NCBI GenBank assembly: GCA_033557835.1
Contig: JAWQRO010000147.1
Coordinates: 1 to 52,476 of the forward strand
Reading direction: 5' to 3'
DNA from: Helochares maculicollis
Lineage: Eukaryota > Arthropoda > Insecta > Coleoptera > Hydrophilidae
Length of the DNA: 52,476 bases
The first letter of the stretch is position 1, and every line of letters begins with the position of its first letter. Under the pieces are notes generated by a model that worked only from the letters and a program-made list of their open reading frames with translations, was not told the DNA's origin and made no database searches. Shown here in pieces: positions 1 to 11,300 of this stretch. The translations under genes and the position numbers were made by a program.

Positions 1-13
1 TCAGACACCCCTC

Positions 14-14
<1 letters not shown>
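1..14. mobile_element. Probable tip of a mariner-type inverted repeat (rest outside window)
   Basis: The reverse complement of the first 14 bases reads CGAGGGGTGTCTGA. This resembles the terminal repeat start CGAGGTGTGTTCA seen at 51860 in this window, and it abuts a TA dinucleotide, the obligatory mariner target. I infer that the window opens on the last bases of a Tc1/mariner element inserted into a TA microsatellite. Only 14 bases are available, so this is suggestive rather than proven. Confidence 0.45.

Positions 15-69
<55 letters not shown>
15..69. repeat. (TA)n microsatellite, about 27 units
   Basis: An uninterrupted TA dinucleotide run follows the putative transposon tip. It either supplied the TA target site or expanded from the duplicated TA after insertion. 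The length is likely polymorphic. Confidence 0.97.
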
Positions 70-73
<4 letters not shown>

Positions 74-1156
74 GTTGATGTTAATATTATGAATTAAACG
101 CTATTTCGTAGCTATAGAAGCTTATTTAGCTGTTAATTTTTACAGTTTCGCTTCATTTTAACAAGAAGCATCGTCAGAAGTGACATTGTTATTTAATTTA
201 TGTTAATATATATTAGAATTATTATATATGTAAAAATGAAAAAATATCTGATTTTTTACCATTGGCGTATCCTGCAGTGGATACCTGTACAGATGTATTG
301 ACGACAATTTGCCTTAGCTAGTTTGTCTGTCATAGGAGACAGTATCAAACAGGTAACACTTTTTTTGCACATACTTTCTAACCGATTCATAATTTTGAAC
401 GAGCGAGAAACTCATTTTACCGCGACAACTACAAGCATGTCTCAACTTTTTTTTACGACAGACCATAATTGGAAAAAAGTACATATGATACACATTTTTT
501 CTATGCAATAACAAAAAACTGCACAAATTCAAGTACTAGCTATTTTTGATTTTTGGAATTAGAGTTTTTCAAATTTGGAATGACGCCTCACATGCTCGTC
601 TTATATGTTAAAGCTGCACACAATGTCAATGTTATCGGGGGTGACTGCAGTTTTTGTAGAACCAGTCTTGGGATCGTCGCTAGGACTAGTCCGTCTTCAT
701 TTGAATTTAGCATGCCATCCACAACTTATTACAAGATTAAGATTTTAGAGTTTCCTCCACAATAGTCTGGTTTACTAGTCACTAATAAAATACAGTTGAG
801 GAATAGAATAAAAGATAAAATACACCTCGAAACCGAATAATCCTGTAAGTAGAATGCCCGTAAGATTGATGCAAATAACGATAGGAGTAAACCAATTTAT
901 TACCAATAGATTCGTCACGTTCTGCTGACTATAAATATAAAGCGTTCCATAAAACCAGTCATTATCTAATCTCATAATATTATTCCACGACCAGCCCCTA
1001 CTTAGTCTTGGCCTTCTTTTATGTTGGACCTGAATTATTTTTATTGTTCCGTAGCAAAATGGCCAAAAACTAAATAAAGCAAAAATTTAGAGAGGATGCG
1101 GAAAGCTGCTCGTAAAGTTTCTTATCCTTTGAAGGATACATTAGGTTAAAAGCTTT
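70..1156. other. Non-coding, AT-rich sequence
   Basis: There is no open frame with recognisable protein features, no convincing exon and no structured RNA. The only frames present are short (60-72 codons), low-complexity and frequently antiparallel to one another, as expected by chance. Confidence 0.6.
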
Positions 1157-1221
1157 GGCCGAGAACAGATTAATCCGATACACCCCTTGGACATGTTCCG
1201 GTTCGATTCCAGAACTCGGCC
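1157..1221 (+). repeat. tRNA-like sequence with B box; SINE head or tRNA pseudogene
   Basis: The sequence begins GGCCGAG and ends CTCGGCC, a perfect 7-bp acceptor-like stem. Positions 1200-1210 read GGTTCGATTCC, an exact match to the pol III B-box consensus. The flanking TCCGG and CCAGA can pair as a T-stem with one mismatch. Only about 33 bases separate the acceptor-like strand from the T arm, too few for complete D and anticodon arms, so it is unlikely to be a functional tRNA. A tRNA-derived SINE head or decayed tRNA gene fits best. No clear poly-A or SINE tail is seen, so the outer boundary is uncertain. Confidence 0.5.
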
Positions 1222-2099
1222 CCGAGCTGACCAAATCACATTACAGCAATCAAAATGTTTACTAAATCCGCTCTATATATCTGCACAAAAGAAATGCATT
1301 AAATAAAGAAAGAAATTAATCACGTTTGCTTGCGGATTTATGTTTGTCTTGTTAAGTTGCGTGGAAAAGATCGAATTAATAGGAAAATTGAATGAAACTT
1401 TCTCTATGTCTTAATTTGATTTATTATATCATTAAATTAAAGATTGATTAACTATGCGATACACACTTGATAACAGATATGTTTCGAGACCTGCATTTAC
1501 CTCTCAGCATTTTGGTTTTAAATCTCGAGTGTCTATACTTAAGATTTTCGTAGGCATACATTTATAGTATAAAATTTACACTGGTTAAATATTCCATAAA
1601 TATATAATAAATACTTAACAAACCAAAATTATTTTACTGACTTATATACCTCTACACATTAATACTCTGCATCATAACCTACACAAGTTAAGCTTGCACA
1701 AACGAGTATTTTGAAAGTGAAAAAAAAATACAAGATCAGTAGAGAGAATGTTAAAATCAATATATAGTTTATTTGTTCACTTATAGAATAATAGTTTGTC
1801 CAAAAGTAACCGGTTTTAGCTTTATAAAAGCATAAGATCATAGATCAGTTTTTAATACACCTGTACAAATTACCAATAAATACTATCCAATGTTGAAAAT
1901 TAGGAAAATTTCAATTTCTTTCATGTTGGCTGCGCTGACACATAGCAAAATTTACTCACAGTAGCATAGTAATTCAACATTGAGATAAGATACGGAAACA
2001 GTTATCCAGAAATTTGGCTCCGGTCAATATAGAGGCATTTTTCGTAGTTAAAGAGAGAAATGATTTTATCGATGCTAGAAGATCTTATGAAACAAAAGA

Positions 2100-2519
2100 A
2101 AGGTTCTCTTCCTGCTTCAGTAATAGTGTGCTAAGAGATTTCGCGTCACGATACTTCCTCGATTAATTTTTTGCTAAAGTGGCGTTTAAACGGCAAAAGA
2201 ATATCAATATATAACCATCAAGCGCGAGATTATTTTAAAGCAAGCTATGGATATTAGCAGGAATCTGGCCCGGGGCAGATAAAGACAACGCAACGTTTCC
2301 GCATTCATTCCTCCTGAAGACTGGCCGTCTGGATTCTCTCATTTAAACCCTTTTGACTATCGCTTGCGATCCCTATTAAAAAATAAAACATTTTCGAAAA
2401 CTCATCTCAATTTTCAGGATTTATGTTTCTCTCTGAGGAATGCAGTAGCCGAAATTTTACTTGAAACGCTGCGTATAGAGATGACTTTATGCCGCATTTA
2501 CAGTTACGTGTAAAAACAA
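2100..2519 (+). pseudogene. Degenerate mariner/Tc1-type transposase relic (C-terminal half)
   Basis: Conceptual translation in shifting frames recovers ordered blocks of a mariner-superfamily DDE transposase. Near 2110 is a block like PASVMVWWGVS (here PASVIVC, then a stop). Near 2250-2290 is a block corresponding to the FQQDSAPAH...KTTQ signature (here GY, stop, QESGPGQIKTTQR). From about 2310 the frame reads FIPPEDWPSGFSHLNPFDY, matching the WPS-x-SPDLNPLDY motif around the third catalytic aspartate, followed by a decayed C-terminal helix region with NAVAEILLETLR, ending at a TAA near 2519. The second catalytic aspartate is replaced by glutamate, and there are at least two in-frame stops and a frameshift, so it is inactive. 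The motif set differs from those of the relics at 10 kb, 25 kb and 52 kb, which indicates a separate lineage. Inverted repeats were not identified. Confidence 0.75.
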
Positions 2520-5500
2520 GACGAGACTATTTCGAATAAATTCTATACTAATTAATAGATTTATCTGTAGGAATTTCAATGGTGTTTTAATTATGCTAGC
2601 TATACTGTATAATTTGAGGTAGCTTGACCTCAAAAAATTATGTTTCATAGCTTAGGAATATTTTAAAATCATAAGGCACCTAAGCTTCCACCTGCAATCA
2701 TGTTTATCGTCCATTATTTAATTTTGACTAATGTTGCTAAGGGATCTCAAATATTCAAAGTATTCAGTGATGAATAGCCGCAGTATTTATTAGAGAAACC
2801 ATAACTTGAAAACTTCATCTATAATCAACCTACTTCCCTTGTAATCAGAGTACTTCAATCGCAGCACTCACTTAAAAGATTTCAATCATGAGTGTGTTGT
2901 AAAGCTTTGCGTATTTCCGATATAGCAATTTCAAACGCCATGTTGCCGGAATATTCAGCGGTTATATATCGTAAAGTTCTTTTATGCTACCTATATGCTC
3001 TATACTCCGCCACTCAGTACTCGAGTCTATTATGCAACTATGTATTTTACTATATGAGAATTCTTATCAGTTAGAGCACAAAGTAACAGCGATTTAGCTT
3101 GTTTACATAAAATAATGGTTCAGTTTCTCGGTTGCTTCAGAAATATCATTAAATTTCCTTTGAGTGGTAAACAGCACAATGTCAACAGTTTATACTTACA
3201 TCTTTTCATTATACAACTGAACTAAACTTAATCTAGAGGAAAAGTGAAACCTTTTCCATTTTCAATTTAAATTTTCAATAATATAAAAGTTTTTTGTTCC
3301 TGGCAACTAAATTTGGGTTTTGTCTAGGAATATAGATAGAGTATTAAATTAAACTAAATTTTTACAGTGTTTTTATTGAGGATATAAAGAGTAATTCTAG
3401 AAGTGGAAACGTCAAAGCAAAGCCATTCTCAGCGAGAAAGTTGATGCAATAAAACAATAAATTGCGTCCCCTTTTACCAAAAGTGAATAGAGGATGATGG
3501 GTACACCAAAGCATTTTATTTATTGGGAAGGGTAAGCAAAGCCAAGAGATTGTTATTGTTACGTCGCTGAAGCACAGTTCCTCCAACATCTATAAGCGGC
3601 ATGAAATATTCCTTTTCTTAACAAGCGGTTTGGTTGTTAAAGTTTTAACGATGCCAAGAGTATGGGAAGTCAACATTGTTATCCTGTTTATATTTACACT
3701 TTACTCAAGGATTTCTCCTTATTCCGTACAAATTTGCATCAACCAAGCAGGAAAGCACCCTTTTCTATTCAAAATTCCTTGAAAGTACATAATAATTACT
3801 AACAAAAATTGTTTGTGCTGCATATATTGAAGTTAACTGAGTTTCATTTATTTACTCTTAACCAATGCATTTTACTACATGCTTCCTATGCACATCATTT
3901 ATTAAAAATCTTACCATTTTATCACAGAACTCCAGGAAGTTTCCATCATTGCGCTGCTGTAAAAAAAAAGAAACAATTTTATGCACAATATTAGAAAGGA
4001 AAACAAACATTAGTTTTCTTATAAAAGTCTCAAGAGAAATTAGATGCTATATAATATTATAAGGTGGCAGGGCGAGAATTTTTCCGTTACCTGAAATAAT
4101 TTACTATTTCCGCTAGGTAATCAAACTTATGACAACTGTGAATGAAGTTACTTCCCTAGATTGTTACTGTTGAAGGAAGAAAATTTAAATGGTATTTCCA
4201 AGGAAAATTTGTTTTATCTCGTTACAAATGAAATGAAAGTTGGGCATTTAAAACATTTTTTTTATATTCTTATTTAATTCACGATTTCTTTATCCGTGAC
4301 TGCAATTCTGGAGAAAGTGTAATTAGATAGAAAATCATAAAAACGTATCGTGAGCTTAAACTAATAACATATTCCAACAAAACGCTACAAAACTTGTGCA
4401 TTTACCTTTTTCCGCGGCCAATTGACAGAATCAGAACAATTATAAGCTCGTTATAGTTAAATTGTGTTTAATCTACACAGGAAAAAAACTTCTAGCAAAT
4501 ATTGGTAAACTAGGACATATGGAAACATATAACTTGCCATTAAGGCTAATATGATATGACTAGTAGTGTATATCATAAACCGATAAATGCTATTAATGGA
4601 TGCAGTAATCTATGAACATTAAACTCAAGCTACTACTGTTGCAGTTTGTCATATATATGGCATTTTGGAGTTATTTAAAATCCTGTCACACTTTGTTAAT
4701 AAGGAAAATTCATAATTCTTAGATGTGATTGATTGCTAAGGGCAATCGTTATAGCTGCGTAAATAAATTTTTAATTTTATAGAATATTTAAAGGGTAATT
4801 AACGGATATTTACTGTAAATTAAACATCATTGTTAGGTTTAGAATATAGGAAATGTATACAAAGTATCAAAGGTTTTCAACTAAAACAAAATTAGAAAAA
4901 ATATATAATATTTACAAAAACTGCATAAAATTAACCAACGGAAAATTTAAATCAAATCCTTTATATGATCATTTCTGACGGAAGCCGCTCTGCACAGCAA
5001 AAACAGCATTGCGTTTTTAGAATTATGCAAATTTTTTATTACGCTATGTGGGGCGTCGTTAAAATATTCATTAAATCCTTTAACCTATCGGGACCAGTAA
5101 TAGAGTAGTGTTGTAAACAATTACAGATTTCCCAAATTTTCGCAATTGCGCCTGGAACGTGATTCTATTCGCATGGAAACAGATCAATCATTTGCCAGTA
5201 TTGGAAGAAACCGAACCGGAACCGTACCCAAAGCGATGCCGAGTCATCATTTGCTTGTTCAGAACGCATATTACGTTTTTAGAAGGGACTCCAGGTGGCA
5301 CGAAACATAAGGGCTCTACAAAAAACTATCAATTTTACGTGAGAGTGAAAAATTGCATCACTTTTATAACTGAATATTCAAAGCCATCGCTGTGAAAAGA
5401 TTTTTCTCGAAATGAAAAGATGGTTTTCTATAGTCAAGTAAAAAATTCGGTGAGAGATGTTTGATGTAGAATTTTATGCTTACAAAATTACTAGATATAT

Positions 5501-8500
5501 AATTCGCTTCAAATTACAAAGAGATAATCAAAATATCAATGTAAATGTTTACGTTTAGATATTTTCTAATATTGTATGTAGACAAACTCAGATAAATACT
5601 AATAAATAAAATATAATTATATCTAATATTTTTTGAAACTCTCTACCAAAGTGCTAATAATACAAACGGCATTCTATCCATCAATTTTTGCTTTCTCCCA
5701 ACCGATTTTGATTTATTAACTTACATGTCTAACATCAACGAAGAGATTTATGGCAAATCCTCAGAAAATCTGTAAAAAAATCACCCGCTATTTCGTAGCA
5801 GCACCTCCGGTCTTTAAAGGAACTTATGTGCACACGTTGTCAGTTTTACTGGAAATAATAAACGTGAAATATTATTATTATGTGGCCCATTCTCTGTGTT
5901 GAGGTTGGCCGATATTAATTTTGAAAAGAATAGTTATCTCCGCTAACATTATGTGCAAAGAAAGTAAATGATTGCGCCTTTTGTCAGCGGGTAGCTCGAA
6001 GAATTAAAAGTAACGTATGCTACTCTACTTAATCTGATAGCTTTGATTTTACGTTAATGTTGGGCTTTTATGTGGAAATTATTAAGTCGACAAATCCTTT
6101 TTGCTGAAACACGAAAAGTAAATTTCGCCGGCTACTTTTTATTCTCGATACAAAGTCTTTCGCCTTATACAGGGGTATTAAGGATAGAGGAGGGAATGAT
6201 ATTACGTATTATACGCACGTATTTTGTGTTTCTTCAAAGTATTATTACCGAATAAATTCTCAAGCCAATAAGCTGCAATCACAATATATATAAGAGATGT
6301 AAGGAGTAAATACAATAATTTTATATACGTATGGTCTTGCTCCAAGTATTCGCAGGAAAAAGTTTTATTTTGTATCGCTGGAATCGATTTTCGATTTTGG
6401 TTAACAAAGGGCCTTAACATAAATACATTAAAGTTTAAGTAGGCGGATAAGAAAGTTCCTAAAACGATGTCTAAAGTATTTACGGGGAAAAGGAAAGCTC
6501 TCGATGTTTACGAAATTATTGGACTTTGACCCCTTAACTTTGGAATTATTATGGAATATAGAAGTTTGAAGGTTGAACCTTCACTTTACTAAGCAAGTGA
6601 CTCTCGGCAAAACTATGTCATCTAAAGAGCTACGTAAACACAAGAAAATTTTAGCCGAGCACTAAAGGTATTCGTCCAGTAAAAATTCTTATTTTTGCAG
6701 CATTACTAAGACCCTTAATTTCTTCCTCATTTGAAAACTTGAGGACATTAATTTTTTATTAGTCCTGTTCCCTCCATAGACTGTTCCATATTATTTTCAG
6801 TAATGACCTCATTAAAGGAATATAAAGGCTTGGTTTATTGGCGGAGCACAAAATAATACTTGTGCTTAGAAGCAGAAGTCTCTACTTTATCAAGGAGGTT
6901 TAGGGAAATGTGAACTTATTATTGTCTAAATTGACGGACCATTTCTTGTTATTCAAACATTCGGTAAGTGTTATTTACAAGGTTCTAGTTTGTAATATTC
7001 TTGTGACATGCAAAACGTTTGTGTGTATAAATGAATAACGATTTCGTAATTCTTAAACCGTTCTGAGAAAAACATCGTGTGATATAAAATAAATATTATA
7101 TATGAAATTGTTTTTTATATGAATCATCATTCATTTTATCTATTAATAAGATAGTTCCTATAAAAAAATTTGCTTTGGAATTTCCATTAATATAATAAAA
7201 TAGCTACGCTTTCACAAAAACTATATTTTTCTAGTTCATAAAGTTTCATTGAGTAATAGAAAACTTAAATTCAAACATTATAGATTACAATCGATTAACA
7301 AGTACTGAACGAAAAAAGGAAAAAGCGTATCAATATACCCTTACATAAAATTTTATTGGTGTGAATTCAACATAACGACAGCCTAAGCAATGAAACTTAC
7401 GACTTTTTTATCCCCCATAACCAGCTAGTTATCGCAGGTCTATTATCTCACGGTACTATAACAAATAATTGCGTTTGCGTATCAACGTCTTCGACAGAAG
7501 GGCAATATTTCAACCAGAGCAGTGCTATTTACCACCGCAATAAAAATATAACAAGCAAGCGTAGGGGTTTTAATAGCTTTTTCAGCTAAAATTGAGCATT
7601 TATTAAAAACATATCTGAAGGACTTTTGTAATCCTCCAGTAAAGCGTAGCGTTACATCTTGTAATGCCTGGCGGCAAAATCGCAATTTGTTTTTAGGAAA
7701 GCTAGAACATAATTCTGCTCCGGGGGGAAATGAATTTTGCTTTTATTTTCTTTCGTTCAGCTTGTAATTTATTAAGTTCAATATAAACTTCTTGTTGGTC
7801 TTTAAAGTTAAGTGAACATAATTGAGGAGAACCTTGCAATAAGTACGTACAGTCATTACAAGTTTCATTGGTAAATTGGAATTTTTGATTGTTTCTCATC
7901 ACGAGAAATATTGTGTTTCCCTTTGCAATCAACTAAAGTTGTTTGTGCTAGTTTAATGGGAGTAATTTTAAAATATGGAAATTATAAACTAGCTTCTGAG
8001 AAATGTATCGTTGGCTAATCCGATATAGATTTTTTAACAATATTTGCCTATTGGCCGCACGATATTTAACTAACCATTACAATATGGTATTGATTATTGT
8101 TTTGCTTTTAAGCTGTTATGCCGCTTTGGCAGATGAACTTGAATATTTGTATAAATTGATATCTTATAATGTGTTAATATTTATAAATAGTCATATGCGA
8201 TTTTTTATTAATTTGGACAGAAATCTATATTTGACAGAAGACTTTGCAATCAAAAATATTCAGGTAGCTTTAAGTTCGTTTGTAGGCAGAATGCAGTAAA
8301 TTAATCGAGTCATAACCAAAAGTTTCTCAGTGAATTGACTATTTTACTTGACTAAATATTATTCTCTTGATGAAATATGAAATAATGAGGTCTTCGTAGA
8401 AAGTGTTTTTATAGCACATCTATTTGGTCAATCGCTTCAACTTTTGAATTTGTCTAAGCTTAAACTGCGTTAACGTAGTGTCGTTTTTACTAAACTTAAA

Positions 8501-10032
8501 TACAATACTTTATGATTTCTATGACAAGAAAATCGGTGGTATGTAATGTTCATTTGCTGTTTCATTTCTAAATTATCCAGTGGAAGCTATATACGGTCAC
8601 TTTGATGGGGTATATTTAAGCTATGTTAGTTTGGTATTAACTGTTTCTTTCGAAATCTTTCTTCTTATTAATCTTCCTATCATTTACCTACACTGGATAA
8701 TATTGCAGCGGTGCTGTAAATATTAAACAGCAATCTTCTGCAAATAAAACGTTGCCTAAAACACTTTGGTTAACACCCTTATAATATTTAAAGTTTTGTT
8801 ACGCCAGGTTTTTAAATTAACGATATGATTTATCTCATTTTTCAGAAACTATAATATAGAAGTAATGCCCAATAGTTTTTCCAAATTTCAATCTGTAAAG
8901 CCATGTAGGAGACTAGTAGCGATATTATAAAGCATCTATTTTTGACCATTAAGTTCTTCATGATGGTAGACATAAATGAGAAGATTGAGTAAGAGTTATG
9001 GTAAATATGTTTTGATTGTGTGCATAAATATTAAATAAAAAATTATAAAGAGGCTTTCTCGACAAGCTCCAATAAGTTACCATCACTGCTAGGATTACTA
9101 GGTATAAAAACAATCGCCACTCTAGGTAACTTCTGAATTTTCCCGGTATGTAACTCGAAATACTGGCAAACAAGTAGTATAGATATTGCTGTAGCAAGCA
9201 GCATGGCACATTTTAAAATCAGTGAGATGCAATAATATTCTAATTTCATGTGGTATCTAATTTCACTGAAAAGTTGAAAACCTCTAACCTGATGCTTCTT
9301 GTGCTTCTAGTTTCGCGTGGAATACGCAACATTTTTCTCAATTAGTTATCACTTAAAAATATAATTTCGTAGATATTTTACTACCTTGTGATTTGCGTAA
9401 TGGTAAGCCGGTAATTATGCTTGCTGTCTAACATTTTTTCCTGACCTTTAAAGGTTTCAACAAACCTTCTGAGTTGGTATATATTGCTCATGGCGTCTGT
9501 AATATTTATAGATAAACTTTTGTTGATTATTTATATTATATTTGTAAATTCTTTTTAGTTCGTGATTAAATTAAAATGATTTTTATTATTTAAATCACAC
9601 CAAAATTATTATTTGAAGTTTCGCTAAAATTTTGGTTTCTGTTGAGTTTTGCTCAATTCCTAAAATGCTTGAATGACCTCAAAAACGTTGACACTCACTT
9701 GACACTTGATACGCTCAGCCTTTCTATTTTTCAATTACTATTACTAATGTGGAAGCGGAAAACGGTGATAGGATGACTGGTTGAATAAATGTAGACTTTT
9801 CTGAAATACTTAAGCCTGTTGATATTAATTAGCAAACATAAGCATAATTTAAAGCAACATACTAAGTTGCTTAATAAGTTTCCAGTTAGAGAAGAAAAGG
9901 CGTGTCACAGTATTTTTGTGATTGAATTTTTAGTTTTGGAAAGTTTAAAAATAAAGGATATTTATAAATAAATTTTGAAAGTATGTAAGGGCTTTTCGCC
10001 TTCAATTAGTATAGAAAAAAGATAGCTTGCTT
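2520..10032. other. Non-coding stretch, presumably intronic or intergenic
   Basis: I see no exon with convincing splice sites and protein similarity. Short frames worth naming are 5159-5395 (+), which contains a piggyBac-like HLP...PKRCRV string; 7702-7932 (-), with a CNDC pair; and 8003-8299 (+), with an internal signal-peptide-like start. None can be called a gene. The rest is AT-rich with homopolymer runs and scattered TAAT motifs. Confidence 0.5.
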
Positions 10033-10505
10033 AATTTAAACGTAGTCGTACAAGCCTTGCTGACGATCCACGTCAGGGACGTTCAAAAATAGAAGCAACT
10101 ACAGAATATCATATTGGAAAATCATGCAGTGACAGTGTAAGCAATACTTTTGATTGAAGTATTCGATTTCAGAAAGCTATATGCACAATGCGTGCAGCAA
10201 TCTTTAAAAATGAAACAAAAATTTATTCGAATGCGATTTTCTTGGCAAGATTTAGAGAACAAGAGAATAAAAATTTCTGTGAACCTGGTTCTTAAGCTTT
10301 GAAACGAGTTCACGTTAAGATTACCTGTTAACTGGTAAAACATAATTATTACAACCTATTAGACTAATTTTTTTCTTATCAGGACAATTTACCTTGTAGC
10401 AAGAGCATTGTAAGAATGGCTAAAAATTCATTGAACAATCTAGTACATTTCATGCCAGTGCATGATATCCAGCTGAGCTTGCCTAATGTAAGAAATATCC
10501 TATAA
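10033..10505 (+). pseudogene. Decayed, internally deleted mariner transposase relic
   Basis: Three blocks appear in mariner order. At about 10041 the frame gives SRTSLADDPRQGRSK, the AT-hook-like G-R-x-S-L-x-D-x-P-R-x-G-R-P linker that follows the first DNA-binding helix-turn-helix. At about 10175 a second frame gives KLYAQCVQQSLKMKQK, matching the K-L-x-A-R-W-V-P-x-x-L-T-x-x-Q-K region of the second DNA-binding domain. At about 10380-10470 the frame gives QDN...SKSIVRMAK, matching the catalytic QDNAP-H-KSI-x-x-MAK segment, followed by a decayed stretch where the third aspartate block should be. The region between the second and third blocks, including the first catalytic aspartate, is missing or unrecognisable. 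Stops and frame changes make it non-functional. Confidence 0.7.
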
Positions 10506-11079
10506 AGATCTACTTGATGCTACATATATTCATTTTGTCCGCTAACATAGATTTGTCTCCATAATTTAGTAGTGACAGGTTCAAGAGCCACGTAATACAT
10601 ATACCGTTATTTTAGTTTTAAGAATCGAATGTAATGTCTGTGTAAAAGGACGAAAACAAAAAGATAATGTCAGTAATTTATGTTACTAGCAGAAAACGTT
10701 GCTTAAGAAAAACTATAATAATATTACTTATAAAGAAGCGCGTGCAACAATCTACTACAAATGATATACTTTTCTAAAGGCTTCCTATAGGAAATTGCGC
10801 TGCAAATTGACAATAACCGTTAAAAGGTTCCTAGTAAAAGAGCAGCCTTTCAATAAAAGTTTTACTAGACGCAAAAAGAACGAGCTCATTCAATTTTATT
10901 TTAGTTCACAAAAACACGGCAATGAAGAGAATATTTAGCAATCCACTCATGCTAATGCATTAATAAGAGTAGAATATTTGTAGGTTGACGAAGAAAAGCA
11001 AACCCCGAAAAAAAAAGAAATAGAAAAATACACAATAAAAACCAAACTAATTACAATGTATTTAAATCAACGCATTATT
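10506..11079. other. Non-coding AT-rich sequence
   Basis: No recognisable coding or RNA feature is present. It may include the decayed 3' end of the preceding mariner, but no terminal repeat could be recognised. Confidence 0.5.
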
Positions 11080-11300
11080 AGGAGTGACAGTAATGGCAAA
11101 GGCGCCAGCAGGACTGGGAGAAGCGAAAACATCGTTGAGAAATCATCAGGAGGGCCGGTTTCCCGCGAGTATTCCTTCGCAGGTCCTGTCAAGGAATACT
11201 AATGTGTTTCTGAGTGATGGGTAGTGGTAGGGCCAACAGTAAAGGCAATACAGCCGGAATACGGAATCCTGTAAACAATCACCGTTAACGTTGGGTATCT
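11080..11300. repeat. GC-richer block, probable dispersed repeat of unknown class
   Basis: About 200 bases of near-balanced base composition interrupt strongly AT-rich surroundings. On the + strand a short frame from an ATG at about 11093 (M-A-K-A-P-A-G-L-G-E) runs roughly 44 codons to a TAG. The alternative frame is also partly open. No known motif is recognised. Abrupt composition edges suggest a transposon fragment or an old insertion rather than a host exon, since no good acceptor and donor pair bounds it. Confidence 0.35.

Noticed and set aside
1157..1221. Functional tRNA gene
   Set aside because: The body between acceptor strand and T arm is too short for D and anticodon arms.
6466..6529. 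Short ATG frame MSKVFTGKRKALDVYEIIGL resembling a transposase start
   Set aside because: Only 20 codons, followed by stops in all frames; too short to support.
8958..9249. Two overlapping minus-strand frames with a membrane-like segment
   Set aside because: The frames are in different registers over the same bases and are rich in hydrophobic residues as expected in T-rich DNA. A GT near 9080 could be a donor, but no partner exon or family was recognised.
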